64,000 bases of DNA from Nostoc parmelioides FACHB-3921 (GTDB lineage Bacteria > Cyanobacteriota > Cyanobacteriia > Cyanobacteriales > Nostocaceae): assembly GCF_014696625.1 (NCBI RefSeq), contig NZ_JACJQL010000011.1, positions 90,352 to 154,351 on the forward strand, in the 5' to 3' direction. Below, piece by piece: positions 52,010 through 61,812 of this stretch (positions are counted from its first letter, which is position 1; each line of letters starts with the position of its first letter). The position numbers and the translations under genes were made by a program. Below the pieces are notes generated by a model. It was not told the origin of the DNA and made no database searches. It saw only the letters and a program-made list of their open reading frames with translations.

Positions 52010-54001
52010 ATGAAGTACGCAATACTAGATAATATTCTAAAATTACAATTGAGGATGACAAGACAATTAAATAAAATATTTGAATATTTAAGTTATAGAT
52101 TTTTAAAATCATGGATGCTTTTATTTATTGCTACTATTTCATTTCAATTTATTACTATTATTTCCGCAGATTTAACATTGAGTGAAGTTGCGGAAAATTC
52201 TGATAAAAGAGACTTAATAGGTGATATTTTTGCGGATAATCAAAAATCTATACAAAACTATATTGAGGGAATATATGTTGCGCCTAATGGCACAGTGTAT
52301 ACAAATAGTCATGAGGATAAAGCAGGAGCCGAAGCATCAATATATAAAGATGGTAATGTGATTGGGATTCTCAGTGATCTTCATGGTTGGAGTCGTCATG
52401 GTGGTAAAGCCGTCACAGCAAATAGTAAATATATTTACATTGCTATGAGTCAAGGATTTGTCGGCAAAATAGACAAAGATTATCCACCAGAAGGGACAAC
52501 TTGGTATTGTGTGAGACGTTATAACTTATCTGGTAAACCAGCGCCATTCGCTAGTGGGCGTGGTTGGGATAAGAGTATGTTAATCGTCAATACTAAGAGT
52601 GAGGTGACTGGATTAGCAACGAAAGATAAGAATTTATATGTTAGTGATGCAGCAAATAATAAAATTCGCGTCTATAACACTGAGACAATGAAAGAATTAC
52701 GCAACTTTAGTTTTCTCAGACCAGGGGATATAACTATTGATAAACAGGGGAATTTGTGGATTATTCAAAAGCAATATGCCAATAATCCTGCTAAAATTTT
52801 GCGTTATTCTCCATCAGGAAAGCAATTACCGCAAAAAATAACTAATGTTGTTTTACCCGGAGCGATCGCACTCGATAATCAAGGTAGACTGTTAGTAGCA
52901 GAAAATGGGACGCTTCAGCAAGTATTGATTTATAACATTCAGGATCAACCAGTCCAAGTTGGCGCTTTCGGTCACACAGGGGGTATTTATGGAGGTGTTC
53001 CTGGCGAAGTCCAAGATTTAAAGTTTTATGGACTCACAGGAGTCGGCGCAGACGCTCAGGGGAATTTGTATATCAATAATAATGGGTTTAATAATTCCGG
53101 CACAGATTTAAGAAAATTTTCCCCATCAGGAAAGCAACTATGGCGATTATTAGGATTATCCTTAGTCGAAAATGCCGACATTGACCCTACCACAGATGGG
53201 CGAGAAGTTTTTACCAAGTATGAACACTTTTTGATAGATAGTAGCAAGCCTAAGGGTCAGCAATGGACTTATAAAGCTTATACTTTAAACGGCTTCAAAT
53301 ATCCTCAAGATCCACGACTGCATATATCCCCTGATACTACCTTTGTACGTCGAATCAACGGTGAAAGATTTTTGTTTCTCTTAGATACCCATAGCAACGC
53401 CTTAGAAATTTATCGATTTAATCCCAGCCAAGATGGGAATATAGCTATTCCAGCAGGGATGTTTGTTGGTAAAAATAACGAGGGTAAATCAGCAATCTCA
53501 GGGACTTGGCCACCTGGGCAACCAAAAACAGGAAAATGGATTTGGCGCGATCGCAACGGTAACGGCGCTTTCGACAAAGAAGAATATGATCATAGTGAAG
53601 ATTCTTCCTCTGTTACAGGATGGTGGGTGGATAGTAAAGGCGATTTGTGGACAACTCTGGGCGATCGAGAAGGTATTCGCCATTATTCTTTGCAAGGACT
53701 AGACACTAACGGTAATCCCATCTATACCTATAGTTCCATGCAAAAAGAAACAACTCCCCGCATTTTTACAGATTTACGGCGAATCAAATACTTTCCTGAA
53801 AGTGACACCATGTATCTGTCCGGCTTTACAGTTAAAAATCCAGCAACCTTTGTAGATCCCCTAGCCGCAGGCTCTGAAATTGCCCGTTTTGACAATTGGA
53901 GTCAAGATAATCGTATTCTCCGTTGGCGAATTGTAGTTCCTAAAGACACCATCCATAAGCGTGAAATTATCACTGCGTCTACGCACTCAGTCCCAGATTA
54001 A
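52010..54001 (+). CDS. Exported beta-propeller (NHL/SMP30-like) protein, possibly C-terminally truncated
   Basis: A 663-residue protein. A hydrophobic segment at about 34-54 (S-W-M-L-L-F-I-A-T-I-S) probably acts as a signal or anchor. The rest contains repeating propeller-blade motifs of the type D-K-Q-G-N-L-W-I, D-N-Q-G-R-L-L-V-A and D-A-Q-G-N-L-Y-I, each followed by a phrase such as R-Y-S-P-S-G-K-Q. A D-R-N-G-N-G-A-F-D-K-E-E loop resembles an EF-hand calcium site. The last blade stops abruptly at T-I-H-K-R-E-I-I-T-A-S-T, next to a GC-rich hairpin. Function unknown; a surface or periplasmic role is inferred. Confidence 0.65.
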   Translation: MKYAILDNILKLQLRMTRQLNKIFEYLSYRFLKSWMLLFIATISFQFITIISADLTLSEVAENSDKRDLIGDIFADNQKSIQNYIEGIYVAPNGTVYTNSHEDKAGAEASIYKDGNVIGILSDLHGWSRHGGKAVTANSKYIYIAMSQGFVGKIDKDYPPEGTTWYCVRRYNLSGKPAPFASGRGWDKSMLIVNTKSEVTGLATKDKNLYVSDAANNKIRVYNTETMKELRNFSFLRPGDITIDKQGNLWIIQKQYANNPAKILRYSPSGKQLPQKITNVVLPGAIALDNQGRLLVAENGTLQQVLIYNIQDQPVQVGAFGHTGGIYGGVPGEVQDLKFYGLTGVGADAQGNLYINNNGFNNSGTDLRKFSPSGKQLWRLLGLSLVENADIDPTTDGREVFTKYEHFLIDSSKPKGQQWTYKAYTLNGFKYPQDPRLHISPDTTFVRRINGERFLFLLDTHSNALEIYRFNPSQDGNIAIPAGMFVGKNNEGKSAISGTWPPGQPKTGKWIWRDRNGNGAFDKEEYDHSEDSSSVTGWWVDSKGDLWTTLGDREGIRHYSLQGLDTNGNPIYTYSSMQKETTPRIFTDLRRIKYFPESDTMYLSGFTVKNPATFVDPLAAGSEIARFDNWSQDNRILRWRIVVPKDTIHKREIITASTHSVPD

Positions 54002-54039
54002 AACGAAAAATTAGAGTTTTGAAGCCTCTATGCCACTGG

Positions 54040-54075
54040 CGTGTCTGCCGGGAAACCCGCCCAACACGCCGCCAC
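54040..54075. repeat. GC-rich hairpin repeat after the propeller gene
   Basis: GGCGTGT and ACACGCC (about 54039-54075) flank an inner GGG-AAA-CCC. It follows the propeller gene's stop by about 40 bp and resembles the GC-rich interspersed repeats at 20145 and 25411. Confidence 0.5.
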
Positions 54076-54195
54076 AAGGATGGTGCGTTAGGCGCGATCT
54101 GTGTGTATCTGCGTTTAATTTCATCCCAATTCTATTACAACTTTTTAGTCTAGACACGCCACTACTCATCAGCAACGCTGCATTTTTAAAGGCTG

Positions 54196-55239
54196 CTAAA
54201 CCACCGCTTGTTTTGACGATTTAGTTAAATTATGAGGAGCAAAAGCACCATTCTCGGTGATGATGGCTGTAATTAAATCGGCTGGGGTGACATCAAATGC
54301 AGGATTGTAGAATTCTACGCCTGGAGGTGTCAAAGTAGTATCACCGACTTGATAAATTTCTACTGGGTTACGTTCTTCAATGGGGATTTGACTACCGTTA
54401 GATAATTCAAAATCAATTGTAGAGACAGGTGCAGCGACAAAGAAAGGAACGTTATGTGCTTTGGCGACTATAGCTAAACTATAAGTGCCGATTTTATTTG
54501 CAGCATCACCATTAGCCGCGATTCGATCTGCACCCACAACAACAGCATCAATTAAACCCTGTTTCATGCAATGGGCTGCCATATTATCAGTAATCAACGT
54601 GACGGGAATACCTTCTTGTACACATTCCCAAGTGGTGAGTTTTGCACCTTGCAGACGTGGGCGGGTTTCATCAGCAAACAACCTTTCTAAACGCCCTTCT
54701 CGCCAAGCTGAACGAACAACCCCTAAGGCTGTACCATAACCAGCAGTAGCTAAAGCCCCTGCATTACAATGGGTGAGCAATGTCAGCTTTTTTGGCGTTT
54801 TGGGTAAGATCGCCAAGCCATTGTCACCGATCGCCTGACAAGTTTGCAAGTCTTCTGCATTAATCGCTTGGGCTGTTTGTAAGAGATTTTCTTTAATTTG
54901 GGCAACTGTTCCTAAAGTCTCATAGGCAGTTTTCAGCATCCGACTAATTGCCCAAAATAAATTTACCGCCGTAGGACGGGTAGCCCGCAACAACTGCGCT
55001 ACTTTTTCTAACTGTTGCAGAAACTCCTGGCGTTCGCTTGTCTCAATTTCCCTCGCCCCCAAATACATCCCATAAGCCGCAGCCACACCAATCGCAGGCG
55101 CACCCCGGACAATCATAGTTTGAATTGCCCGCGCCATATCTTCACTACGGTGAATTTCTACAACTGCATACTCATTGGGTAAACGAGTTTGGTCTATTAG
55201 TAAGACACAATTATTTTGCCAAATAACAGGATAAATCAT
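54196..55239 (-). CDS. mtnA: Methylthioribose-1-phosphate isomerase
   Basis: A 347-residue enzyme of the methionine salvage pathway that isomerises methylthioribose-1-phosphate to methylthioribulose-1-phosphate. The eIF2B-like family motifs are clear: [10 protein letters not shown], the active-site cysteine in [19 protein letters not shown] and the aspartate in [18 protein letters not shown]. Length is standard. The ATG at 55239 gives M-I-Y-P-V-I-W. Other salvage genes are not adjacent. Confidence 0.94.
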   Translation of the reverse strand: MIYPVIWQNNCVLLIDQTRLPNEYAVVEIHRSEDMARAIQTMIVRGAPAIGVAAAYGMYLGAREIETSERQEFLQQLEKVAQLLRATRPTAVNLFWAISRMLKTAYETLGTVAQIKENLLQTAQAINAEDLQTCQAIGDNGLAILPKTPKKLTLLTHCNAGALATAGYGTALGVVRSAWREGRLERLFADETRPRLQGAKLTTWECVQEGIPVTLITDNMAAHCMKQGLIDAVVVGADRIAANGDAANKIGTYSLAIVAKAHNVPFFVAAPVSTIDFELSNGSQIPIEERNPVEIYQVGDTTLTPPGVEFYNPAFDVTPADLITAIITENGAFAPHNLTKSSKQAVV

Positions 55240-55250
55240 AGATGGGGACT

Positions 55251-55295
55251 GGGGATTGGGGAAGGTGGAGACCCCTCTGGGGATAAGGGGTAATG
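55251..55295. repeat. 45-bp repeat, inverted partner at 58918-58962
   Basis: The reverse complement of this block matches 58918-58962 at 41 of 45 positions. The two inverted copies flank the antiporter, MBL-fold and panD genes. Confidence 0.75.
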
Positions 55296-55339
55296 AGGAT
55301 TGGTAATTTGAAATATAATATACCTCATCCCTCCAGTTC

Positions 55340-57385
55340 CTATTGTGGAAAGTAGGCGATGATCATGGCTACTTTGGGATGATTACGGGCGATCGCTTCT
55401 GGCGCATTGCCAAATAGGGCAAATAGTTGAGTTTTGTTTTCCACAGTCCCATTTAGTAATAATAAATCGTTGGTTTTGAGTAACCGAGAAACTTGGCGGA
55501 CAAAGTTACCTCTTACTTTCTGAATTGGTGTGTCGGCTGGTAGTCCAGTATCAGCTATCTCAATGGCTTCTCCTCGCAGTGCTACTACTTGTAAAAGTTG
55601 GAGAGAGGCTTTCAATTCTGTGGCTAAAGCCTTGGCTAATTCAATGCTTTGTCCAAAGGTGCTGGCTTGGGCTTGTTGGGTGGTAAAAGCTAAAAATACT
55701 CGATTTGTGTGTTCAATTGGTAAGGGGAAGCGAGATACTAAAACGGGGATAAAACTACGCTGAACAATCTTATCAATAACACCACCAAATAGATTTTCTT
55801 GATAGGTAGAGTAGCCCTTCCAACCGCAGATAATCGCACTCGCTTGCTTTTCTTCTGCTACACGGGCAATACCTTTGTCAATAGATTCGTCAATCCTGCC
55901 GATGGGAGTAACATTCACAACCGCCGCATGGGCAATCATTTCTGCTGTAGATAGGAGTTGGCTTTGTTTGGCTTTAGCATCCGGAGAAATGGGGTTATTG
56001 TCCTCTAGTAGAATATGGAGTGGTAACAAAGTACCTGCGGCGGATTTTGTCAGGATTATTGCTAACTGGAGTAGATTATCTTCGGTGTTGGGGTTAGCCA
56101 CTGGAACTAAAACGCGATCGCCTATGCTACCACCTGGACGCGTTTGAATACTATCGGCTTCTGGTTTAAGATTTCTACCCCACTTCGCTGTTACCCAAGG
56201 AGAAGCAATACAGGTAACTAAAATCATGGCGATCGTGCCATTAACTGTTAATTGGTCTACAAGCTTGATATTATAAGCCACTGTGATGGCTGCTAAAGTC
56301 GAGGCAGCTTGCGCCACTGATAACCCAAACATCACCATGATGCTGTTGAAGTTCATGCCAAATAACTTACCAGAACCCCAAGCGGGAAGAAATTTGGCAA
56401 CAATAGCCACAGCCACCATCACACCAGAGACTACCAGCGATCGCGGTTCTTGCACCAAAATCAAAGGATTAACCAGCATCCCCACAGAAATTAAGAAGAA
56501 AGGGACAAACAGGGTATTACCGATAAATTGAATCCGGTTCATCAACGGGCTAAGTTGGGGGATCAATTGAGTAATAGCCACCCCGGCCAAAAAAGCCCCG
56601 ATAATTGGTTCAATTTGGACTAATTCTGCCCCATAAGAAACTACAAACAGGGTAGCCAAAACAAATGTAAACTCTGCCCCTTCATCATGTCCAAACCTTT
56701 GAAAAAACCAGCGTCCGATATGTGGCACACCCCACAAAGTAAGAAAGGTGTAAATAATTAACGCCGGAATTAGGAATAACCAAAAACTGAGAGTTAAATT
56801 CCCTTGATGCGCCCTGACTACCACGGCTAACACCAAAAGCGCCAAAATATTGGTAATGAGCGTACCGCCGAGAGTCGTCGTCAAAACTTGAGAACGCATG
56901 ATGCCCAACTTGCTGGCAATGGGTAAGGCTAGTAAAGTATGAGAAGCGAAACAAGAAGCTACCAGAATTGCAGGTAAGAAACTATAACCAATTGCCATCA
57001 TGGCTCCAGTTCCCAAAGCCATTGGGATGGCAAAGGTAGCTAGTCCAAAAATGACTGCCTTATCTGCGTTATATTTCAGATCATCCAGGCTAGTTTCCAG
57101 CCCAGCCATAAACATCAAGAATAGCAAACCCACAGTGCCTAAAAGCACAATAGTATTATCTCGTGCTAATAATCCCAATCCATTAGGGCCGACTACTACC
57201 CCTGCGAGAATTAATCCCACAATCCCAGGTAGTCGAATCTTCTCAAATAGTAGGGGAGCGACTAACATAATCCCCAAAATCATCAAGAAAACTGGTACTG
57301 GGTCTTTGATAGGTGTGGATAATACGGAAGCTAATGAATAATTAATTACACTTTGCCAAGAAATAGCGATCGCATCTAATATCAT
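55340..57385 (-). CDS. CPA2-family cation:proton antiporter with C-terminal USP-like domain
   Basis: A 681-residue protein. The first 400 residues form twelve to thirteen helices of the Na+/H+ exchanger fold: [16 protein letters not shown] near helix 2, A-S-C-F-A-S-H-T-L, and the central [10 protein letters not shown]. The C-terminal 230 residues are soluble and contain [10 protein letters not shown], typical of a universal-stress-protein-like domain. It exchanges K+ or Na+ for protons across the plasma or thylakoid membrane. I chose the ATG at 57385; a TTG twelve codons upstream is possible. Confidence 0.9.
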   Translation of the reverse strand: MILDAIAISWQSVINYSLASVLSTPIKDPVPVFLMILGIMLVAPLLFEKIRLPGIVGLILAGVVVGPNGLGLLARDNTIVLLGTVGLLFLMFMAGLETSLDDLKYNADKAVIFGLATFAIPMALGTGAMMAIGYSFLPAILVASCFASHTLLALPIASKLGIMRSQVLTTTLGGTLITNILALLVLAVVVRAHQGNLTLSFWLFLIPALIIYTFLTLWGVPHIGRWFFQRFGHDEGAEFTFVLATLFVVSYGAELVQIEPIIGAFLAGVAITQLIPQLSPLMNRIQFIGNTLFVPFFLISVGMLVNPLILVQEPRSLVVSGVMVAVAIVAKFLPAWGSGKLFGMNFNSIMVMFGLSVAQAASTLAAITVAYNIKLVDQLTVNGTIAMILVTCIASPWVTAKWGRNLKPEADSIQTRPGGSIGDRVLVPVANPNTEDNLLQLAIILTKSAAGTLLPLHILLEDNNPISPDAKAKQSQLLSTAEMIAHAAVVNVTPIGRIDESIDKGIARVAEEKQASAIICGWKGYSTYQENLFGGVIDKIVQRSFIPVLVSRFPLPIEHTNRVFLAFTTQQAQASTFGQSIELAKALATELKASLQLLQVVALRGEAIEIADTGLPADTPIQKVRGNFVRQVSRLLKTNDLLLLNGTVENKTQLFALFGNAPEAIARNHPKVAMIIAYFPQ

Positions 57386-57510
57386 GGATGTTTTTACAGC
57401 ACTATATTTGCATTGACTCAAATATTAGTACCTTCTCAAAACTCCCATCGAATTGGCACTATTGTTAGATATAGATTTTCCCGCCTTAGTGAAATTATCC
57501 GAAAATTTCT

Positions 57511-58410
57511 TTAAAAAACCGGTAAAACCAAACCTTCACAAGCTAGTGAAGCGTTAGAAAAGGTAGACTGAACTTCCTTTTCCACCTGATCAAGAAAATC
57601 ATCATGATCATCTGGGTGATGGTGGGAGATAATTAACTTGCGTACCCCTGCCTTCTGAGCCATTTCTACGGCAGCTTGCCAGAGTAACTCAGCCGACTCA
57701 TGATCATGAGATGTTGGTGGCGTATAGGTAGCGTTAGCAATCAGCAAATCAACATCTTGAATAATTTGCAAAACTTGTTCTCTTTCACTTTGTTCAGCAC
57801 TCATATTTAAATCCGTGACATAGGCGACGCTATATTCTTGCCATGTCACACGATAGCCAATTGAACGCTGGGTTTGATTGATTAATGCTGTTCTGATGGT
57901 GACATCATCTAACTTCAACTCACTATCAGGACTTAAATGGTAAAACTGCAACTCCGACTGCATTACCTGTAACGGATAGGGAAAGTGGGGTTGGAGCATT
58001 TGATCACACAAGCATTGTTTAATCGAAGCCCCATTAGACGCGGCCCCACCGTAAATATGAAAGCAATTTCCGGCGATAAATGCCGGAGCAAAAAAAGGAA
58101 ACCCTTGGATGCGGTTTGACTGAGAATTGGTAAAAAATAAATGGGCTTCTAGCGGCTGTTGTAAGTGCTGCCAAGCTTTACCCAATATCCGTAAACCTGT
58201 ACCACCATCAAAAATTAGGCGTTTACCTGCCACCTGCATTTCTACACAAGCAGTATTACCCCCATAACGGCTAGTATTACTACTTGGGGTGGGAATTAAT
58301 CCCCTAACCCCCCAGAACTGCACGATAAATTTACCAGCGAGACTACTTAGGTTAGCAGTAGACTCATCATTTAGGTAGCTTTGGGAACCTGACAGCTCAA
58401 TATTTGTCAT
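57511..58410 (-). CDS. MBL-fold protein lacking the metal-binding motif
   Basis: A 299-residue protein clearly of a metallo-beta-lactamase subgroup (F-W-G-V-R-G-x-x-P, S-R-Y-G-G-N-T-A-C-V-E, D-G-G-T-G-L-R and I-Q-G-F-P-F-F). Active members have T-H-T-H-W-D-H before I-Q-G-F-P-F-F; here it is T94-N-S-Q-S-N-R100, so four ligands are replaced. The later L-N-H-P histidine is also Gln (L-I-N-Q). D200 (Y-V-T-D) and the final S-H-H-H-P remain. It is unlikely to bind the dinuclear centre, so a binding or regulatory role is more plausible. The ATG at 58410 is 11 bp after the panD stop, implying cotranscription. Confidence 0.85.
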   Translation of the reverse strand: MTNIELSGSQSYLNDESTANLSSLAGKFIVQFWGVRGLIPTPSSNTSRYGGNTACVEMQVAGKRLIFDGGTGLRILGKAWQHLQQPLEAHLFFTNSQSNRIQGFPFFAPAFIAGNCFHIYGGAASNGASIKQCLCDQMLQPHFPYPLQVMQSELQFYHLSPDSELKLDDVTIRTALINQTQRSIGYRVTWQEYSVAYVTDLNMSAEQSEREQVLQIIQDVDLLIANATYTPPTSHDHESAELLWQAAVEMAQKAGVRKLIISHHHPDDHDDFLDQVEKEVQSTFSNASLACEGLVLPVF

Positions 58411-58421
58411 TTTATTTGAAT

Positions 58422-58805
58422 TTAGACCTGACTGAGCAGGTCATCGTAGCGCCGCACTTCTAAAGGTCGGTTTTTTTCATCTACAATGACTACCGTTGGA
58501 GTGTAACTTTTTAACTCCTCAGATGTAAACTGCCCGTAAGTCATTATAATCACGCGATCGCCTATAATGCCTAGACGGGCGGCAGCCCCATTTAATTCAA
58601 TAATTCCCGAATGCGCTGGAGCCGGGATCGCATAAGTAATGAAACGCTGTCCATTAGCATTATTCACTACTTGCACTTGTTCATAAGGCAAGATGCCAGA
58701 TTTGTCCAATAAGATTTGATCGATGCTAATACTACCCACATAATTGATGTTCGCCCCAGTGAGGGTGCAATTATGAATTTTTGCCAAAAGGAGGGTACGT
58801 TGCAT
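58422..58805 (-). CDS. panD: Aspartate 1-decarboxylase
   Basis: A 127-residue pyruvoyl enzyme that makes beta-alanine for pantothenate and coenzyme A. The self-cleavage site G24-S25 in Y-V-G-S-I-S-I is at the usual position and yields the pyruvoyl group on the alpha chain. The N-terminus [11 protein letters not shown] is characteristic. It is the first gene of a probable two-gene unit with the MBL-fold gene. Confidence 0.95.
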   Translation of the reverse strand: MQRTLLLAKIHNCTLTGANINYVGSISIDQILLDKSGILPYEQVQVVNNANGQRFITYAIPAPAHSGIIELNGAAARLGIIGDRVIIMTYGQFTSEELKSYTPTVVIVDEKNRPLEVRRYDDLLSQV

Positions 58806-58854
58806 TTTGGTTAAAATTTCTCCAGCAATTGTTGCACTTAGTTAATTGAGTAGT

Positions 58855-58973
58855 AAGGGGTAGGAGAAGCAGCAGGGAGCAGGGGAAGAACTGACTGCAA
58901 GATTTTCGCCCAATCCCCATTACCCCTTATCCCCAGAGGAGTCCCCACCTTCCCCAGTCCCTACTCCCCATTA
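58855..58973. repeat. Repeat-rich spacer with inverted 45-bp copy
   Basis: A GGGAGCA/GGGGAAG tract (58865-58890) is followed by the inverted copy (58918-58962) of the block at 55251-55295. No gene is present. Confidence 0.6.
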
Positions 58974-59483
58974 TTACTTGTAAGCTTTAATGGATTTGTC
59001 AACTAGAGCTTTCACTTGATCAACATCTTGCCAACCGAGGATTTGAGTTACTTTTTTTTCTAAATTTTTGTAACTACGGAAAAACTCAGCTATTTCCTCT
59101 AAGCGATGTGGGGCTACGTCATTCAAAGATTTTACGTGGGCGTAGCGGGGGTCTTTGTCAGGTACTGCCAAAATTTTCTCATCGCGATCGCCACCGTCAA
59201 TCATCTCCAAAAAGCCAATTGGTCTGGCCGCGATGACGCAACCAGGAAAAGTTGGCTCATCAATAATTACCATACCATCCAGAGGATCACCATCATCAGC
59301 TAAGGTATTTGGAACAAAGCCATAATCATAAGGATACTTAACCGAAGAATACAATACTCGGTCTAGAGCAAAGGCTTCTAGGTCTTTATCAAATTCGTAT
59401 TTATTTTGACTACCACCAGCAATTTCAATCAGAATATTGATGACACCTGGTTTGGGTTGTGCTGGAATACGGGATAAGTCCAC
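58974..59483 (-). CDS. ppa: Inorganic pyrophosphatase
   Basis: A 169-residue soluble family I pyrophosphatase that hydrolyses pyrophosphate and drives biosynthesis forward. It has the [11 protein letters not shown] start, Y-P-Y-D-Y-G-F-V-P and the metal-binding D-D-G-D-P-L-D-G signature, then the E-F-F-x-x-Y-K-N-L motif. The start is GTG at 59483 with AGGAG seven bases upstream. A repeat spacer separates it from panD, so it may form its own transcript. Confidence 0.95.
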   Translation of the reverse strand: MDLSRIPAQPKPGVINILIEIAGGSQNKYEFDKDLEAFALDRVLYSSVKYPYDYGFVPNTLADDGDPLDGMVIIDEPTFPGCVIAARPIGFLEMIDGGDRDEKILAVPDKDPRYAHVKSLNDVAPHRLEEIAEFFRSYKNLEKKVTQILGWQDVDQVKALVDKSIKAYK

Positions 59484-59644
59484 AAAAAACTCCTGTCTTA
59501 ACTATTAAGTGCATTGGGGACATACTCCCCGTGTAGAATTTTATGGCCAAGATGGACTTCTTCCCAAAGTATTTATCTAAGTGCTGAGTGTAAGTGATTA
59601 ATTATTATAGAAGATGGTGAGATAAAACCGAGACTTGAGATGCT

Positions 59645-60376
59645 TTAGTGGCGCAATTGGGTTGAGCGTAGCAATGCAATTCCCATTAACAAAAACCATA
59701 CTTGTAATACACCTACCGATACAGTGATGAAAGCACCCAAGTCGATTCCAAACAACTCAACTAATTGAATGACTAACAGTGTTGCTGACGATAGACCCAA
59801 GAATCCTAACCACCGGGGTACAATTCTGGTTTGCAGAATCGTCCAAGATACGATCGCCAGCCAAAGAGCTGCAAAAAGGCTAACTCCCAGAATTTCGCCG
59901 ACTGACCCAGCGTAGTCGTTGAGAACCCGGTAAACTAAGGCGATCGCCTCACGAGTTTGGGTAGATGTTGCTGGATTGGTGTAAAGTGTTGCCAAAACTG
60001 GCATTGCTACGAGCCAACGAATAATGCCTAAACAGCGAGCAATCATCGAAGCCACACTAAACCCAACCGCAATACGAAGCCAGATAGAATTGGATTCCCT
60101 GTTACTTAAAACCTGAATTGTTAGCAAAGCCACGACCCAAAAAAGAATCGAGTAAACAAGATATATCAGGTAGCCAAACCTGACTGCTGCTGCATTTTGA
60201 GCTACAAGTGGCAGCATCACATCTGCCGGCTCACCCAAACTTTGAGGCCAGTTAATTGCCTGTCCTAAAATAGCCATAGGGACAAAGATCAGCAAGCTTT
60301 CAACAACTAGCACCCAACCAGCAATCCGATATAGAGATTCTTTAGCCAAGATTTTTTCTTCTGACATGATACTCAT
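59645..60376 (-). CDS. DUF4386-family membrane protein
   Basis: A 243-residue protein with six hydrophobic helices and few long loops. The first helix region S-L-Y-R-I-A-G-W-V-L and the late W-L-G-F-L-G-L-S-S fit DUF4386 proteins, of unknown function. It begins at ATG 60376, 75 bp after the stop of the MerR gene on the same strand, so the regulator and this protein are probably cotranscribed. DUF4386 genes often sit beside regulators, but what the protein does is not known. Confidence 0.75.
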   Translation of the reverse strand: MSIMSEEKILAKESLYRIAGWVLVVESLLIFVPMAILGQAINWPQSLGEPADVMLPLVAQNAAAVRFGYLIYLVYSILFWVVALLTIQVLSNRESNSIWLRIAVGFSVASMIARCLGIIRWLVAMPVLATLYTNPATSTQTREAIALVYRVLNDYAGSVGEILGVSLFAALWLAIVSWTILQTRIVPRWLGFLGLSSATLLVIQLVELFGIDLGAFITVSVGVLQVWFLLMGIALLRSTQLRH

Positions 60377-60451
60377 ATCTAGTATTTGAATAGACTGTAC
60401 TTGAGGATATAGTCTCTCAGTGTGTCAGAGTCAAGAAATATTGTGTGTGTC

Positions 60452-61297
60452 CTAAAATGGTGCGATCGGGATTTGCAGTTCAACCACCACTGGGTGATCC
60501 CTTACCCGCACTGTTTCTGGCCCAAACAAATGAATTTCTCGAATCGCCCCGTTGCTGCTGTAACCGTTTGTGCCAATCCAAGTAAAGAGGGCGGCGATCG
60601 CCTGGGTAATGTCGTGAATCATACCACTATGAACGACGCTAGCCGCTTGGGTGATTGCGGGTAGTTGACGAACGGTAATTGCCCCTTGTGCAGTCTCCCC
60701 AATAAGTTGAATGGGTTCAGGAATAGCGATCGTAAACTCCATGTCAATGTTTGTTTCTGTATACTCTGAGACGTGATAAATAACCATCTCATGCCCAATT
60801 GGCGTAATATTTTGCTGTTCCAACCAATTGTAGAGTTGCCGAATCAGCATTCCGCGATATTTGGGCATCTCACCAGCAGATGGCACAATATGACGAGCAG
60901 ACGCAATGCAACACGCTGGTACAGATTTAACAATTACGTCGTAGGGAGAGGGCTGTCCTTCTTGCTCCAGTTGATGTAATCGGGCAGAAAGACGATTTAG
61001 CCGAGCTTGAGTGTCTTGAAGTTGTTGATGCAGTTCCTCCTGTTTTAATTGCAGCAGATGTTGCAATTGTTCTGAAGGCAAATCTTTCTCAAGTAAATTA
61101 GCAATCTGCTCTAACGTTAGCCCCAAATCCTTGAGAGCCAAGATCCGATTGAGTCGAGGTAGTTGCTCGATTTTGTAATAGCGGTAATCGGTAAACCTAT
61201 CAACATGAGCTGGTTTGAGCAAACCCAGATCGTCATAGTGGCGCAGCATTCGCACAGATACTTGTCCCAGGCGCGAAAAATCTCCAATCTTGAACAC
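60452..61297 (-). CDS. MerR-family regulator with GyrI-like effector domain
   Basis: A 281-residue transcription factor. The N-terminal winged helix has K-I-G-D-F-S-R-L, then R-M-L-R-H-Y-D-D-L-G-L-L-K-P, followed by a dimerisation helix with many Gln and Leu. The C-terminal half (about 130-281) is a GyrI-like ligand-binding domain, the layout of multidrug-sensing BmrR/BltR-type regulators. The start is GTG at 61297, giving the usual M-F-K-I-G-D-F; the frame extends upstream to a TTG with an atypical leader. It likely senses a hydrophobic cation or similar and may control the DUF4386 gene. Confidence 0.85.
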   Translation of the reverse strand: MFKIGDFSRLGQVSVRMLRHYDDLGLLKPAHVDRFTDYRYYKIEQLPRLNRILALKDLGLTLEQIANLLEKDLPSEQLQHLLQLKQEELHQQLQDTQARLNRLSARLHQLEQEGQPSPYDVIVKSVPACCIASARHIVPSAGEMPKYRGMLIRQLYNWLEQQNITPIGHEMVIYHVSEYTETNIDMEFTIAIPEPIQLIGETAQGAITVRQLPAITQAASVVHSGMIHDITQAIAALFTWIGTNGYSSNGAIREIHLFGPETVRVRDHPVVVELQIPIAPF

Positions 61298-61626
61298 AGG
61301 CTTATTACCGAATCTCTCAGCAAAATTGTGACACTCTCTCAAATTATCTCAATCTGGGTTTGGTTTACTACGTTATTGAGGATCATTAAAAGGTTACTCT
61401 TTTGCTGAGATGAGTAAAAAACACTAATCCCCAACCTATTCCACCGCCCCCTTTTCAACAAAACAGCGTTGTGAGAAAACATCACAACGCTGCTCCAGCT
61501 ATATGAGAATAGTTCTATGCCTAAAAAGAAAATTTACTCTTAGATTTGAGTACATATCACTCAAGCTCTAGCCTAAAGCGCAGATTTGCTGCTTTTTGCC
61601 GATGAACTCTCATCATGTAGCAGTAT
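61298..61626. other. Intergenic region with terminator
   Basis: These 329 bp hold the promoter of the MerR gene and the minus-strand terminator at 61451-61492. No coding frame is supported. Confidence 0.5.
61451..61492 (-). terminator. Intrinsic terminator of the small membrane-protein gene
   Basis: CAGCGTTGTGA (61464-61474) and TCACAACGCTG (61482-61492) form a perfect 11-bp stem with a seven-base loop. On the minus strand the stem is followed by TTTTGTTG. It lies 130 bp after the stop of the gene at 61627. Confidence 0.75.
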
Positions 61627-61812
61627 CTAATCCTCCCCTTGTTGGGATTGATAGATCATGGGTTGCTGATTATTCGAGACATCACCTGAATAGTGTCCAA
61701 TCACGAACACAGGTAGGGTTAGAGTTACTAAAGCGATTATTGTTCCCACAATATCTGCCAAACGATGGGAGTACGTGTCGGAAGGACTGGCAGACTGGCT
61801 ATCTGAATTCAT
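61627..61812 (-). CDS. Small single-TM protein
   Basis: A 61-residue product starting M-N-S-D-S-Q-S at ATG 61812. It has one hydrophobic helix at about 16-38 (L-A-D-I-V-G-T-I-I-A-L-V-T-L-T-L-P-V-F-V) and polar ends. I recognise the helix pattern from small conserved cyanobacterial proteins of unknown function but cannot name the family. A clear intrinsic terminator follows, which supports its being a real transcription unit. Confidence 0.55.
   Translation of the reverse strand: MNSDSQSASPSDTYSHRLADIVGTIIALVTLTLPVFVIGHYSGDVSNNQQPMIYQSQQGED

Noticed and set aside
54030..54224. A 64-codon frame after the propeller gene
   Set aside because: It overlaps a GC-rich hairpin repeat and the end of mtnA on the other strand; no domain is visible.
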